DNA of 64,000 nt from Coriobacteriaceae bacterium. GTDB lineage: Bacteria; Actinomycetota; Coriobacteriia; Coriobacteriales; Coriobacteriaceae. Shown piece after piece: positions 41,144 through 50,254 of the stretch; the first letter of the stretch is position 1, and every line of letters begins with the position of its first letter. The DNA lies in assembly GCA_025992855.1 (NCBI GenBank), contig DAJPGB010000001.1, positions 682,001-746,000 of the forward strand. Direction: 5' to 3'. The position numbers were made by a program, and so were the translations under genes. The notes below the pieces were generated by a model. The model was not told the origin of the DNA. It worked only from the letters and a program-made list of their open reading frames with translations, and made no database searches.

Positions 41144-41289
41144 TTACGCGGTTTTACCAAACCGCGTAACTGCTCGACGCTGTAAACGGCCCCAAGCGGC
41201 AATCTGACGTTCAATTTCAAGGGCGCGACCAGAAGGTCAGCGCCCTTTCATTTCACGTCACCTTGCTCGCTTGGGGTCGTTTTCGCTGA
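41143..41289 (+). repeat. 147-base structured repeat, family A copy 2
   Basis: A perfect small hairpin (GTTACGCGGTTT, TACC, AAACCGCGTAAC; 41143-41170) is followed by arms AAACGGCCCCAAGCGG and CGCTTGGGGTCGTTTT. Unlike copy 1 at 12336, its centre contains an extra hairpin (AAGGGCGC with GCGCCCTT). Several paired differences from copy 1 preserve base pairing. Confidence 0.8.
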
Positions 41290-41348
41290 CGTTGCCAAGA
41301 CATCGACGTCAACATGGTTGGCGTTGGCGATGGCGTGCTGGTCAATCC

Positions 41349-42923
41349 TTACAGCTCGTAGAGCGTGGTGAACTTGTCCTGCAGGTAGCTGCAGTAGTAG
41401 CGGGCGTCGAACGCCATGCCGCAGGCGCCCTTGATGAGCTCCGGCGCGTCCTTGGCGCGGCCCCATTGCCAAATGTGCTCGCCCAGCCACGCGCGGACGG
41501 GCGCCAGGTCGCCGCTCGCACAGGCGCCGGTAAGGTCGACACCGTCGCGGCACATGGCCGGCACAAACATGGCATCGTAGGCGCTGCCCAGAGCATAGGT
41601 GGGGAAGTAACCAAACGAGCCGCCGCTCCAGTGCGTATCCTGCAGGCAGCCATGCGTGTCGTCGGGAACCGGAATGCCAAGGTACTCGTCCATAAAGCGG
41701 TTCCAAAGCGCGGGGATATCCTTGGCCGTGGCCTCGCTGGCAAACAGCATGCGCTCAATCTCGTAGCGCACCATAACGTGTAGCGGGTAGGTGAGCTCGT
41801 CGGCCTCGGTGCGGATCAGCGACGGCTGCGCGATGTTCACCGCGTGGTAGAGCGCGTCCTCGTCCACGTTGCCGTAGACCTCGGGCGCGTGACGGCGCAG
41901 CACCTCGAGCAGCGGGCCCATAAAGGCGAGGCTGCGGCCCACGGTGTTCTCAAAGAATCGGCTCTGGCTCTCGTGGATGCCCATGGAGGTACCGCCCTCA
42001 AGACACGTGCGCGCGTAAGCGGGGTTCACGCCCAGCTCATACATGGCGTGGCCGGCCTCGTGGATGATGCTGTAGACGTTGGAGATGCAATCGTCCTCGT
42101 GGATATGCGTGGCGATACGCGCGTCGCCCACCGAGAAGCCTTCGCTAAACGGATGCTCGGTAAAGGCGAGCGTGGTGTCGTCCAGGTCCAGGCCCACAAG
42201 CTTCATCAGGTCAAAGCTCATGGCACGCTGGGCAGCCTCGGGCACATGCGCGTGCAAAAAGTCGGCTGCGGGTTGCTGGCCGCGCTCACCGATGGCATGC
42301 ACGAGCGGCACGACGGTGGCCTTGACCTCATCGCAAAACGCGTCGAAGCTCTCGGTGGAAAGGCCACGCTCGTACTGGTCGAGCCATACATCGTACGGGT
42401 CACGCTTGGGGTCCATGAGCTCAGCTTGATGCTTAAGCTGACCGACGATCTTGTCGACATAGGGCTCAAAGCTCGCCCAGTCGTTGGCCGCCTTGGCTTT
42501 GTGCCATACGGCATCGGCCTCGCAGGTGAGCCTGGTCCAGGCCTCGGCCTCCTCGGTGGGGATGGCGCCGGCCTCGCGCTGGTCGCGGCCGAGCACGCGG
42601 ATCTCGTCGAGCAGCTGCGGGTCGTCGATCTTTCCGCCCACAACCGTCTCGTGCGCCAGCGAACGCACGAGCTCAACGGACTTCTCGCTGGTCAGGAGCT
42701 TATGATGCTCGCCGGCGAGCGTACCCATGGCATCGGCGCGGGCCACGGCACCGTTGGCGGGGGCGATGGTTGCGCCGTCAAACTCAGCGATCTTGAGCAG
42801 GTACTCGCGGGTCCACAGCTTTCCCTCGAGCTTACGGAACTTCTTGACGGCCTTTTCGGCCTTGATGCCCTTGGCGGCTTTTGCCACGGCGGCCTTGGCC
42901 TTCTTATCGAGCTTCTTTCCCAT
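41349..42923 (-). CDS. M32-family metallocarboxypeptidase
   Basis: A 524-residue zinc carboxypeptidase of the Taq carboxypeptidase family, which removes C-terminal amino acids. The HEXXH motif is in SIIHEAGHAMYELGVNP. Other family blocks are the DPYDVWLDQYERGLS-like segment, GIHESQSRFFENTVGRS and the IRTEADELTYPLHVMVRYEIE region. The start at 42923 has AAGGA upstream. The N-terminal 35 residues are Lys/Ala-rich (KKLDKKAKAAVAKAAKGIKAEKAVKKF), an extension not typical of the family. No signal peptide is seen, so it is probably cytoplasmic and involved in peptide turnover. Confidence 0.93.
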   Translation of the reverse strand: MGKKLDKKAKAAVAKAAKGIKAEKAVKKFRKLEGKLWTREYLLKIAEFDGATIAPANGAVARADAMGTLAGEHHKLLTSEKSVELVRSLAHETVVGGKIDDPQLLDEIRVLGRDQREAGAIPTEEAEAWTRLTCEADAVWHKAKAANDWASFEPYVDKIVGQLKHQAELMDPKRDPYDVWLDQYERGLSTESFDAFCDEVKATVVPLVHAIGERGQQPAADFLHAHVPEAAQRAMSFDLMKLVGLDLDDTTLAFTEHPFSEGFSVGDARIATHIHEDDCISNVYSIIHEAGHAMYELGVNPAYARTCLEGGTSMGIHESQSRFFENTVGRSLAFMGPLLEVLRRHAPEVYGNVDEDALYHAVNIAQPSLIRTEADELTYPLHVMVRYEIERMLFASEATAKDIPALWNRFMDEYLGIPVPDDTHGCLQDTHWSGGSFGYFPTYALGSAYDAMFVPAMCRDGVDLTGACASGDLAPVRAWLGEHIWQWGRAKDAPELIKGACGMAFDARYYCSYLQDKFTTLYEL

Positions 42924-43054
42924 ACCATATCCTTGATCTCGCAGGCCGCCCGTCGCACGCGGCGGCACGGCCAGTTTGCACAGCTACCTGCCTTGTACCC
43001 AGCGCGAACAAAACGGAACGCGGCGATGCGCGCGCAGAATGTGTTATCCTATAG

Positions 43055-43342
43055 CCCAATGCGTTGACGGAGAGGGTTTTGCCCGCCGCGTCGCCGGCAA
43101 GAGAGGGAAGGTCATGGGCTGCAAGCCTTCCTGCGGTGGCAAGGGCCAAGCGTTCACTCCCGAGCAGCGACCTCAACGGGCGCGCGGCCAGTGGCGGCGA
43201 AGCCCCAGTAGGGAAGCCGTGAGCCTCGCGACAAGGGGCGCAGAGTGGGCACGGCGGGCCAGACATCCGCCGGGTCAAACAAGGTGGTACCGCGGAATTC
43301 AACCGTCCTTGGGCAATGCACATGCCCGAGGACGGTTTTTTG
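43055..43342 (+). ncRNA. T-box leader (phenylalanine-specific, predicted)
   Basis: AAGGTGGTACCGCGG at 43281-43295 is the canonical T-box antiterminator sequence that pairs with the uncharged tRNA end. It is followed by a strong terminator: CCGTCC-TTGGGCA paired with TGCCCGAGGACGG, then TTTTTT (43303-43341). Upstream is a long stem I region; TTC followed by A at 43153-43156 is a plausible Phe specifier. The leader precedes pheS, so starvation for charged tRNA-Phe would raise expression. TATCCTATA near 43044 may be the -10 box. Confidence 0.92.
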
Positions 43343-43426
43343 TTACCGAACCGGGCCGCACATCCACAGCGTCGCGTGGCTCCGGCCGCCGCGGCAAGTG
43401 GATGTGCGAGAGACGAAAGGGAAGAC

Positions 43427-44503
43427 ATGAGTCTGATTGATGATCTGGTCAAACTCGAGGAAGAGGCCAAGGAGCTCGTCGCCGGCGCCGACGACGCCGC
43501 CAAGCTCGAGGCCGCACGCATTGAGCTGCTCGGCCGCAAGGGTCGTATTACCGGCCTGATGCGCATGATGGGCAAGCTCGCCCCCGAGGATCGCCCTGTC
43601 ATGGGCAAGCGCGCCAACGAGATGCGCCAGCTGATCGAGGGCATGCTCGACGAGCGCACGACCGAGATGAAGGCCGCCGCACTTAAGCACGCGCTCGAGC
43701 ACGAGGCCGTCGATATCACGCTGCCGGGCATTCGCCCGCAGATCGGTCACCAGCACCTGATTAAGCAGATCATCGAGGAGGCCGAGGACATCTTCTGCGG
43801 TATCGGCTACACCGTCGAGTCCGGCCCCATGGTCGACACCTCCTACTACAACTTCACCGCGCTCAACGCGCCCATGGATCACCCGAGCCGCTCGGCTCGC
43901 GACACGTTCTATGTGGTCGACAGCAACCCCGGTAGCGTCGCACACCCCGAGGCTCACGCCCACGGCGAGTCCGACGTACTGCTGCGCACCCAGACCTCGG
44001 GTGTGCAGATCCACACCATGGAGTCGCAAAAGCCGCCCATCTACATGATCTGCCCGGGCACCGTCTATCGTCCCGACACGGCCGACGCCTGCCACCTGCC
44101 GCAGTTCAACCAGATCGAGGGCCTGGTCGTCGACGAGGGCATCACCTTTGGCGACCTGAAGGGCACGCTCGACTACTTTGTTAAGTGCATGTTTGGCGAG
44201 GATCGCAAGACGCGCTATCGCCCGCACTTCTTCCCCTTCACCGAGCCTTCCTGCGAGGTGGACGTGAGCTGCCACGTGTGCGGCGGCAAGGGCTGCAACT
44301 TCTGCAAGCATAGCGGCTGGATCGAGATCCTGGGCTGCGGCATGGTCGACCCCAACGTCCTTATCAACTGCGGCATCGACCCCGAGAAGTACACCGGCTT
44401 TGCCTTTGGTATTGGCGCCGAGCGCGTCGCGGCCCTGCGCTACGACCTGCCCGACCTGCGCACGTTGATGACTGGTGATATGCGCTTCTTGAACCAGTTT
44501 TAG
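43427..44503 (+). CDS. pheS: Phenylalanyl-tRNA synthetase alpha subunit
   Basis: A 358-residue catalytic subunit of the alpha2-beta2 class II synthetase. An N-terminal coiled-coil (residues ~1-85) precedes class II motifs: HPLxxxx-type GHQHLIKQIIEEAEDIF, HTMESQKPPIYMICPGTVYR (motif 2 region), and GFAFGIGAERVAALRYDLPDLR (motif 3). The ATG at 43427 follows GAAAGGGA. A four-Cys cluster (CHVCGGKGCNFCKH, ~285-298) is present within the catalytic domain; some actinobacterial and clostridial PheS proteins have such an insert. It is controlled by the upstream T-box. Confidence 0.95.
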   Translation: MSLIDDLVKLEEEAKELVAGADDAAKLEAARIELLGRKGRITGLMRMMGKLAPEDRPVMGKRANEMRQLIEGMLDERTTEMKAAALKHALEHEAVDITLPGIRPQIGHQHLIKQIIEEAEDIFCGIGYTVESGPMVDTSYYNFTALNAPMDHPSRSARDTFYVVDSNPGSVAHPEAHAHGESDVLLRTQTSGVQIHTMESQKPPIYMICPGTVYRPDTADACHLPQFNQIEGLVVDEGITFGDLKGTLDYFVKCMFGEDRKTRYRPHFFPFTEPSCEVDVSCHVCGGKGCNFCKHSGWIEILGCGMVDPNVLINCGIDPEKYTGFAFGIGAERVAALRYDLPDLRTLMTGDMRFLNQF

Positions 44504-44513
44504 GTTGACCCAT

Positions 44514-44640
44514 CCCGGCGGCTTCCCGAGCCACCGCACCTTGCCCCTCAAACCGTCGCTTGCGTACCCAAGTACGCGGCGCTCCTCTTTCGGGGCAATC
44601 TGCGGCACCTCGGAAACCCGTCTCCGTGGTTGGAATTTCC
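44514..44640. repeat. Inverted-repeat spacer between pheS and pheT
   Basis: CTTCCCGAG, CGCA and TTGCCCC in the left half pair with GGGGCAA, TGCG and CTCGG in the right half (about 44530-44620) around an inner GCGTACCCAAGTACGC hairpin. The pair is still likely one operon. This long structure may set the subunit ratio or be a MITE-like insertion. Confidence 0.55.
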
Positions 44641-44681
44641 CGTCTGTTTATTGCGGACGTTTTAAATGAAAGGAGAGCTAG

Positions 44682-47135
44682 ATGCGCGTTTCTTACGACT
44701 GGCTCAAGACCATGATCGATATTCCGGAGGATCCCAAGACCCTTTCGGACGAATATATCCGTACCGGCACCGAGGTTGAGGCGATCGACACCGTGGGCGA
44801 GTCCTTCGACCACGTGGTGACTGCCAAGGTGCTCACCAAGACCCCGCATCCCGATAGCGACCACATGTATGTGTGCTCGGTCGACGTGGGCGACAAGAAC
44901 CTCGACGCCGACGGCAACCCCGCTCCGCTGCAGATCGTCTGCGGCGCGCAGAACTTCGAGGCCGGCGACCACATCGTCACGGCCATGATTGGCGCTGTCC
45001 TGCCCGGCGACGTCAAGATCAAGAAGAGCAAGCTTCGCGGCGTCGTGTCCATGGGCATGAACTGCTCCGCACGCGAGCTCGGCCTGGGCGGCGACCACTC
45101 CGGCATCATGATCCTGCCCGAGGATACGCCCTGCGGCATGCCGTTTGCCGAGTATGTGGGCTCGAGCGACACCGTGCTCGACTGCGAGATCACGCCCAAC
45201 CGCCCCGACTGCCTGTCCATGATTGGCATGGCCCGCGAGACCGGCGCCATTTTCGACCGCGATTTCCACGTTGAGCTGCCCGCCATCAAGATCGAGACCG
45301 GCCGCGCGACCGACGACGAGCTTTCGGTCGAGATTGCCGACGAGGGCCTGTGTGACCGCTACGTTGCCCGTATCGTGCGCAACGTGAAGGTCGGCCCGTC
45401 GCCTGACTGGATGGTCAAACGCCTCAACGCCCTGGGCGTGCGCCCGCACAACAACATCGTCGACATCACCAACTACGTGATGATGCTCACCGGCCAGCCA
45501 CTGCACGCCTTTGACCTCGACACCTTTGCCGAGCGCGATGGCCACCGTCGCGTGGTGGTTCGCGCCGCCCAGCAGGATGAGAAGTTCACGACGCTCGATG
45601 GCGAGGAGCGCGTGCTCGACGCCGGCATGGGCCTCATCACCGACGGCGAGCGTCCTGTGGCGCTGGCCGGCGTTATGGGTGGCATGGATTCCGAGATTGA
45701 GGACGATACCGTCGACGTGATGGTCGAGAGCGCCTGCTTCAACGCCGGCCGCACCTCGCACACCAGCCGTGACCTGTCGCTGATCTCCGACGCATCCATT
45801 CGCTTTGAGCGCCAGGTTGACGAGACCGGCTGCGTGGATGTCGCCAACGTTACCTGCGCGCTCATCGAGGAGATCGCCGGCGGCGAGGTTGCTCCCGGCT
45901 ATGTCGACGTTTTCCCCGCGCCCAAGACCATCGACAGCATTAAGCTGCGCCTGGCCCGTGTGCACGCCATCTGCGGTGCCGACATCGAGCCCGACTTTAT
46001 CGAGCGCTCGCTCACCCGCCTGGGCTGCACCGTCGAGCGCGACGGCGAGGACTTTATGGTCACCCCGCCGAGCTTCCGTCCCGACCTGCCGCGCGAGATC
46101 GACCTGATCGAGGAGGTCCTGCGCCTGTGGGGCATGGGCCGCGTGACGGCGACCATCCCGGCTGCCAAGAACCACATCGGCGGCCTGACCCGCGAGCAGA
46201 AGCTCACCCGTAAGGTCGGCGAGATCCTGCGCGCCTGCGGCCTCAACGAGACCACGACTTTTGGCTTTGCCGCCCCGGGCGACCTGGAGAAGATCGGTAT
46301 GTCCACCGAGGGCCGCGGTTGCCCCGTGGTGCTCATGAACCCGCTGGTTGCCGAGCAGACCGAGATGCGCCGCTCGCTGCTTCCGGGCCTGCTGCAGTCC
46401 GTGGCCTACAACGAGGCCCACGGCACGCCCAACGTGCACCTGTACGAGGTCGGCAGCCTGTTCCACGGTCGCGAGAACGCCAGCCTGCCCAAGGAGACCA
46501 AGTCCGTGGCGGGTGTGCTCTCGGGCCAGTGGAGCGAGCAGTCCTGGAACATGAAGTACCGCAAGCTGCGCTTCTTCTTTGGCAAGGGCATTGTCGAGGA
46601 GCTGCTCGCCCAGCTGCGCATCGAGAAGGTTCGCTTCCGTCCCGTCGAGGGCGAGGGCTATGCCTTCCTGCAGCCGGGTCGTGCTGCCGAGGTGCTCTCG
46701 GGCGGTACCGTGCTGGGCTGGGTTGGCGAGATCCACCCCGAGGCGCGCGAGGCGATGGGCATCGATGAGGTTGTCGTTGCCTTTGAGCTCGATCTGGACA
46801 AGCTGATCAAGGGCGCCCGCAACCAGGAGAACTACCGCGAGTTCTCGCAGTACCCGGCTGTTGAGCACGATCTTGCCATTGTGGTCGACAACGCCGTGAC
46901 TTGCGAGGACCTTGAGCGTCGCATTACCAGCGCCGGCGGCAAGCTGCTCGAGGGCGTGCGCCTGTTCGATGTCTACCGCGATCCGGTCCGCGTGGGCGTG
47001 GGCAAAAAGTCCATGGCCTTTGCGCTCACGTATCGCTCAGACGACCACACGCTCACCAGCGAAGAGGTCGAGAAGGCGCACCAGAAGATTGTCACCAAGG
47101 TGTGCAAGGGCGTAAACGGCGAGGTCCGCTCGTAA
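44682..47135 (+). CDS. pheT: Phenylalanyl-tRNA synthetase beta subunit
   Basis: An 817-residue subunit with the expected domain series. An N-terminal B1 domain and EMAP/OB tRNA-binding domain (residues ~40-150) are followed by B3/B4 editing domains (~210-370). The B5 domain follows (~400-475, PSFRPDLPREIDLIEEVLRLWG), then the catalytic-like core, and a C-terminal ferredoxin-like anticodon-binding domain (SQYPAVEHDLAIVVDNAVT). AAAGGAGAG precedes the ATG. It completes the pheST operon; the 178-base gap to pheS contains an inverted repeat. Confidence 0.95.
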   Translation: MRVSYDWLKTMIDIPEDPKTLSDEYIRTGTEVEAIDTVGESFDHVVTAKVLTKTPHPDSDHMYVCSVDVGDKNLDADGNPAPLQIVCGAQNFEAGDHIVTAMIGAVLPGDVKIKKSKLRGVVSMGMNCSARELGLGGDHSGIMILPEDTPCGMPFAEYVGSSDTVLDCEITPNRPDCLSMIGMARETGAIFDRDFHVELPAIKIETGRATDDELSVEIADEGLCDRYVARIVRNVKVGPSPDWMVKRLNALGVRPHNNIVDITNYVMMLTGQPLHAFDLDTFAERDGHRRVVVRAAQQDEKFTTLDGEERVLDAGMGLITDGERPVALAGVMGGMDSEIEDDTVDVMVESACFNAGRTSHTSRDLSLISDASIRFERQVDETGCVDVANVTCALIEEIAGGEVAPGYVDVFPAPKTIDSIKLRLARVHAICGADIEPDFIERSLTRLGCTVERDGEDFMVTPPSFRPDLPREIDLIEEVLRLWGMGRVTATIPAAKNHIGGLTREQKLTRKVGEILRACGLNETTTFGFAAPGDLEKIGMSTEGRGCPVVLMNPLVAEQTEMRRSLLPGLLQSVAYNEAHGTPNVHLYEVGSLFHGRENASLPKETKSVAGVLSGQWSEQSWNMKYRKLRFFFGKGIVEELLAQLRIEKVRFRPVEGEGYAFLQPGRAAEVLSGGTVLGWVGEIHPEAREAMGIDEVVVAFELDLDKLIKGARNQENYREFSQYPAVEHDLAIVVDNAVTCEDLERRITSAGGKLLEGVRLFDVYRDPVRVGVGKKSMAFALTYRSDDHTLTSEEVEKAHQKIVTKVCKGVNGEVRS

Positions 47136-47147
47136 TCTTTGCCGTTT

Positions 47148-47242
47148 GGAACCCGCCCCCTGCGGGGTTTTCACGGCAACGTCCTCGCCGCTTCGCGGCT
47201 GCGGGATGTTGCCTTAGAAAACCCCTCTCGAGGGCGGGTTCC
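47148..47242. repeat. Long GC hairpin after pheT
   Basis: GGAACCCGCCC and GGGTTTTC on the left pair with GAAAACCC and GGGCGGGTTCC on the right. The centre GTCCTCGCCGCTTCGCGGCTGCGGGAT is nearly the same as the centre of the element at 55902-55990. It begins 12 bases after the pheT stop. The remaining gap to 47461 holds a GTGTTACG/CGTAACAC hairpin (47411-47435) ahead of the CbiM gene. Confidence 0.75.
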
Positions 47243-47461
47243 TGCGTTAACCTTGTTGCGAGCGGACTGCACCTTCTTCCGGGTGACCGGAAAGTTGGGA
47301 GTGCATGGGCCCTTTATTGGGCGGTGTGTGGACCTGGGTTAATAACGTACGTATTGCAAGGGCGTGCTGCGTTGTCGGCGGTGCGCCTTTTTGTTAGTAT
47401 GCAGAGTCGGTGTTACGGATTGTTGGAAACGTAACACGCAACGTTCTGATTGAGAGAGCTC

Positions 47462-48547
47462 ATGCATATTCCAGATAATTATCTGTCCCCGCAGACCGAT
47501 GCCGTTATGGCGGTGGCGATGGTGCCCGTATGGGTTCACTGCATCAAAAAGGTGCGCGCCACGCTCGATCGCGAGCATATGGCGTTCCTGGGCATCTGCG
47601 CCGCATTCTCCTTCTTGCTCATGATGTTCAACGTTCCGCTGCCCGGCGGTACCACTGGTCACGCCGTCGGCGGCGCACTCATCGCGCTGCTGCTGGGCCC
47701 CGAGGCCGCGGCTATCGCTGTCTCGGTCGCTCTGGCGCTGCAGGCGCTGCTGTTTGGCGACGGCGGCGTTCTGTCGTTTGGCGCCAACTGCTTTAACATG
47801 GCCTTTGTGCTGCCGTTTGTCGCTGCTATCGTGTTCCGTGCGCTCAACAGCCGTCTGCACGACAAGAGCTGGGGCACCTCGGTTTCTGCCATCGTGAGCG
47901 GTTGGGTCGGCCTGTGCCTGGCGGCCCTGTGCGCGGCAATCGAGTTTGGTATTCAGCCGATGCTCTTCACCAACGCTTCGGGCGCCCCTCTGTACTGCCC
48001 CTTCCCGCTGTCCGTGGCTATTCCGGCCATGTTGATCCCGCATATGCTGGTTGCCGGCGTGATCGAGGGCGTGGCGACGGCCGCCATCTACGGCTTCATT
48101 AAGAAGACGGCGCCGAGCATTATCGCCGGCCCCGAGGCCGCCGATGGCCAGCTTGCCGCCGAGGGCGCTGCCGCCAAGAAGACCTCGCTGGTCCCCACGC
48201 TCATTCTGGTCGCCGTGCTTGTCGTGGCTACGCCGCTCGGCTTGCTTGCCACCGGTGACGCCTGGGGTGAGTGGGACGCCGAGGGCGCCGCGACCGCCGT
48301 TCAGGAGGCTGGCGACGACAGCCTGCAGGCTTCGGTCGGTCTCGACACTCCGACCTTTGCCGATGCCCTGCCCACGGGCGATTATCTGCAGGCCTATTCC
48401 GAGGAGCAGGGCCTTGGCTTTGCCGGCCAGGCCACGATGTATATTCTTTCGGGCGTGATTGGCGTGGCGGTGCTCACCATCGCATTCCGCCTGGTCTCGC
48501 TGACGGTCAAGGAAAGCGGTGCTCATGGCAATAGCCGAGCTGCCTAG
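47462..48547 (+). CDS. cbiM: Cobalt/nickel ECF transporter substrate-binding subunit CbiM (with C-terminal PDGLE-like region)
   Basis: A 361-residue membrane protein. The mature N-terminus MHIPDNYLSP supplies the conserved Met-His metal ligand of CbiM/NikM, fixing the ATG at 47462. PGGTTGHAVGG and LQALLFGDGGVLSFGANCFNMA are family hallmarks (the His and Asn line the metal site). After residue ~245 there is another hydrophobic segment, an outside loop with AWGEWD, and a final membrane helix, as in the PDGLE/CbiN-like extension that replaces a separate CbiN. It binds Co2+ or Ni2+; which one is not decided by sequence. The next two genes encode the T component and ATPase. Confidence 0.9.
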   Translation: MHIPDNYLSPQTDAVMAVAMVPVWVHCIKKVRATLDREHMAFLGICAAFSFLLMMFNVPLPGGTTGHAVGGALIALLLGPEAAAIAVSVALALQALLFGDGGVLSFGANCFNMAFVLPFVAAIVFRALNSRLHDKSWGTSVSAIVSGWVGLCLAALCAAIEFGIQPMLFTNASGAPLYCPFPLSVAIPAMLIPHMLVAGVIEGVATAAIYGFIKKTAPSIIAGPEAADGQLAAEGAAAKKTSLVPTLILVAVLVVATPLGLLATGDAWGEWDAEGAATAVQEAGDDSLQASVGLDTPTFADALPTGDYLQAYSEEQGLGFAGQATMYILSGVIGVAVLTIAFRLVSLTVKESGAHGNSRAA

Positions 48548-49361
48548 CTGGCTTGCGGTCGAGCAGCGTTACGAGCCCGCGGGGGCTCGGCATCGTGTAA
48601 TGCAAAAGAATGTCCTGCACCTGGCGAGCCTGCTTGAGCGGGTTCGCCTGGGTGGAGGCGCGAACGAGGGCGGGTCGATGGTCGACCGCGCCCTTTCTTG
48701 CGTTTCGGCTCCGGTGCGCCTGGTGGGGATGTTCGTCTGCGTTCTGTGCGCGTGCCTGACGCAGAGCCCGCTATACCTGATGCTAATGGCGGCGACCGCG
48801 TTGGTGCTGGTCGCGGTGCGCCCCGTACGCGGGCTGCGCGCTACCTTTGTGCCGGCGTTGGCTGCCGCGGGGTTTGCCGTGGTTCTGGCGCTGCCTGCCC
48901 TGCTGCTGGGTGCTTCTGCCACGGGCGCCATGCTCAAGATTGCACTCAAGACGTTCATTAACGTGTCGCTGGTGCTGGGTGTTTCGTGGACGCTCACCTG
49001 GAGCCGCATGTCGGCGGCGCTTAAGATGCTGCACCTGCCCGACGAGGTCATCTTTACTTTCGATATGGCGCTCAAGCATATCGAGGTGCTGGGACGCACG
49101 GCGCACGATCTGTGCGAATCGGTCATGCTGCGCAGCGTCGGTTCCGCGCCTGCGGGTTTTTCGCGCACCGACTCGCTGGCGGGTATCATGGGCATGACGT
49201 TTATCAAGGCGATGGAGTGCAGCCGCGCGATGGACGAGGCTATGCTTTGCCGCGGCTTTGCCGGTGCGTACCCGGCGCCCGGGCGGAGCGGCTTTGGCTG
49301 GCGCGATGCGGTTTATGCGGCCGTCGTGGTGCTGCTCGCCGCGTTGTGCGCGGTGCTGTAG
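48525..49361 (+). CDS. cbiQ: ECF transporter transmembrane component CbiQ
   Basis: A 278-residue T component overlapping the CbiM gene by 23 bases. It has hydrophobic helices from residue ~60 on and the conserved coupling helix with the two short Ala-Arg-Gly-like signatures (SRAMDEAMLCRGFAG) that contact the ATPase. The N-terminal ~50 residues form a charged cytoplasmic region. It links ATP hydrolysis by the CbiO partner to metal movement through CbiM. Confidence 0.9.
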   Translation: MAIAELPSWLAVEQRYEPAGARHRVMQKNVLHLASLLERVRLGGGANEGGSMVDRALSCVSAPVRLVGMFVCVLCACLTQSPLYLMLMAATALVLVAVRPVRGLRATFVPALAAAGFAVVLALPALLLGASATGAMLKIALKTFINVSLVLGVSWTLTWSRMSAALKMLHLPDEVIFTFDMALKHIEVLGRTAHDLCESVMLRSVGSAPAGFSRTDSLAGIMGMTFIKAMECSRAMDEAMLCRGFAGAYPAPGRSGFGWRDAVYAAVVVLLAALCAVL

Positions 49362-49381
49362 CGCGGGCGGCCGAGCCGTCG

Positions 49382-50176
49382 ATGTGGATAGGGAAGGGCG
49401 ACGTTTTGGCAAACGATACGAATGGCGTGATGGGCGCGAGCGGTGCTACTGGCGCCAAGAGCGTGCCGCTCATCGAGTTTCGCGACGTGGTGTTCTCCTA
49501 TGCGGGGCATACGGTTGTCGATGGTGTGTCGCTGCAGGTCGATCGTGGTGAACTCGTTGCCCTACTCGGTCCCAACGGCTGCGGTAAGACGACGATTATG
49601 CGCCTTATCAACGGTCTTGAACTAGCGGACGCGGGTGCGTACCTGTTTGACGGGCACGTGATCGATGCGGCGTTTCTAAAGGATTCCGCGGCCGCTCAGC
49701 GTTTTCATCAGCGCGTAGGTTTTGTGTTTCAAAATGCCGACGCCCAGCTGTTCTGCGCTACGGTGGGCGAGGAAGTTGCTTTTGGTCCCGCGCAGATGGG
49801 GCTGCCGGCAGACGAGCTCGAGCGCCGCGTGCGCGATGCCATGGAGCTGTTCCAGGTTGCCGATCTGGTCGATGCCTCGCCCTATCAGCTTTCGGGCGGG
49901 CAAAAGAAGCGCGTTGCGCTGGCTGCGGTCGTGTCGATGAACCCCGATATCCTAGTGCTCGATGAGCCCACCAACGGGCTCGATGAGGACTCGTGCGACA
50001 TCGTAGTCAACTTTTTGCTGGCCTACGTTGCTGCCGGTAAGACGGTTTTGATGAGTACGCACCATCAAGATTTGGTGCGACGCCTGGGTGCCCGCGCCAT
50101 CTATATCGATCGATATCACCATGTGGTCGAGGTGCCGGTGTCGTCGTATGGAACCGAAAGCGGTGCTGCGGAATAG
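49382..50176 (+). CDS. cbiO: ECF transporter ATP-binding protein CbiO
   Basis: A 264-residue ABC ATPase from the ATG at 49382. An in-frame TTG at 49406, with GGGAAGGG eight bases before it, is an equally good start (256 residues). Walker A is GPNGCGKTT, the Q-loop lies in FVFQNADAQLFCATVGEEVAFGP, the signature is LSGGQKKR, Walker B is ILVLDEPTNGLD, and the switch His is in MSTHHQD. The QNADAQLF block is typical of ECF-type ATPases. It forms the third part of the CbiM-CbiQ-CbiO unit. Confidence 0.92.
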   Translation: MWIGKGDVLANDTNGVMGASGATGAKSVPLIEFRDVVFSYAGHTVVDGVSLQVDRGELVALLGPNGCGKTTIMRLINGLELADAGAYLFDGHVIDAAFLKDSAAAQRFHQRVGFVFQNADAQLFCATVGEEVAFGPAQMGLPADELERRVRDAMELFQVADLVDASPYQLSGGQKKRVALAAVVSMNPDILVLDEPTNGLDEDSCDIVVNFLLAYVAAGKTVLMSTHHQDLVRRLGARAIYIDRYHHVVEVPVSSYGTESGAAE

Positions 50177-50254
50177 TTGCTGCGTAGGGTATGTATGGCC
50201 GCCTGTGCGACTCTGCCGTGATGGTATAGTTAACCAGGTTTTATGGGGGTGGCT

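Noticed and set aside
44364..46868. An 834-codon open frame opposite pheT
   Set aside because: Antisense shadow of pheT with no recognisable domain.
47411..47461. Cobalamin or NiCo riboswitch before CbiM
   Set aside because: Only a simple 8-base hairpin is visible. The conserved cores of these riboswitches were not found.
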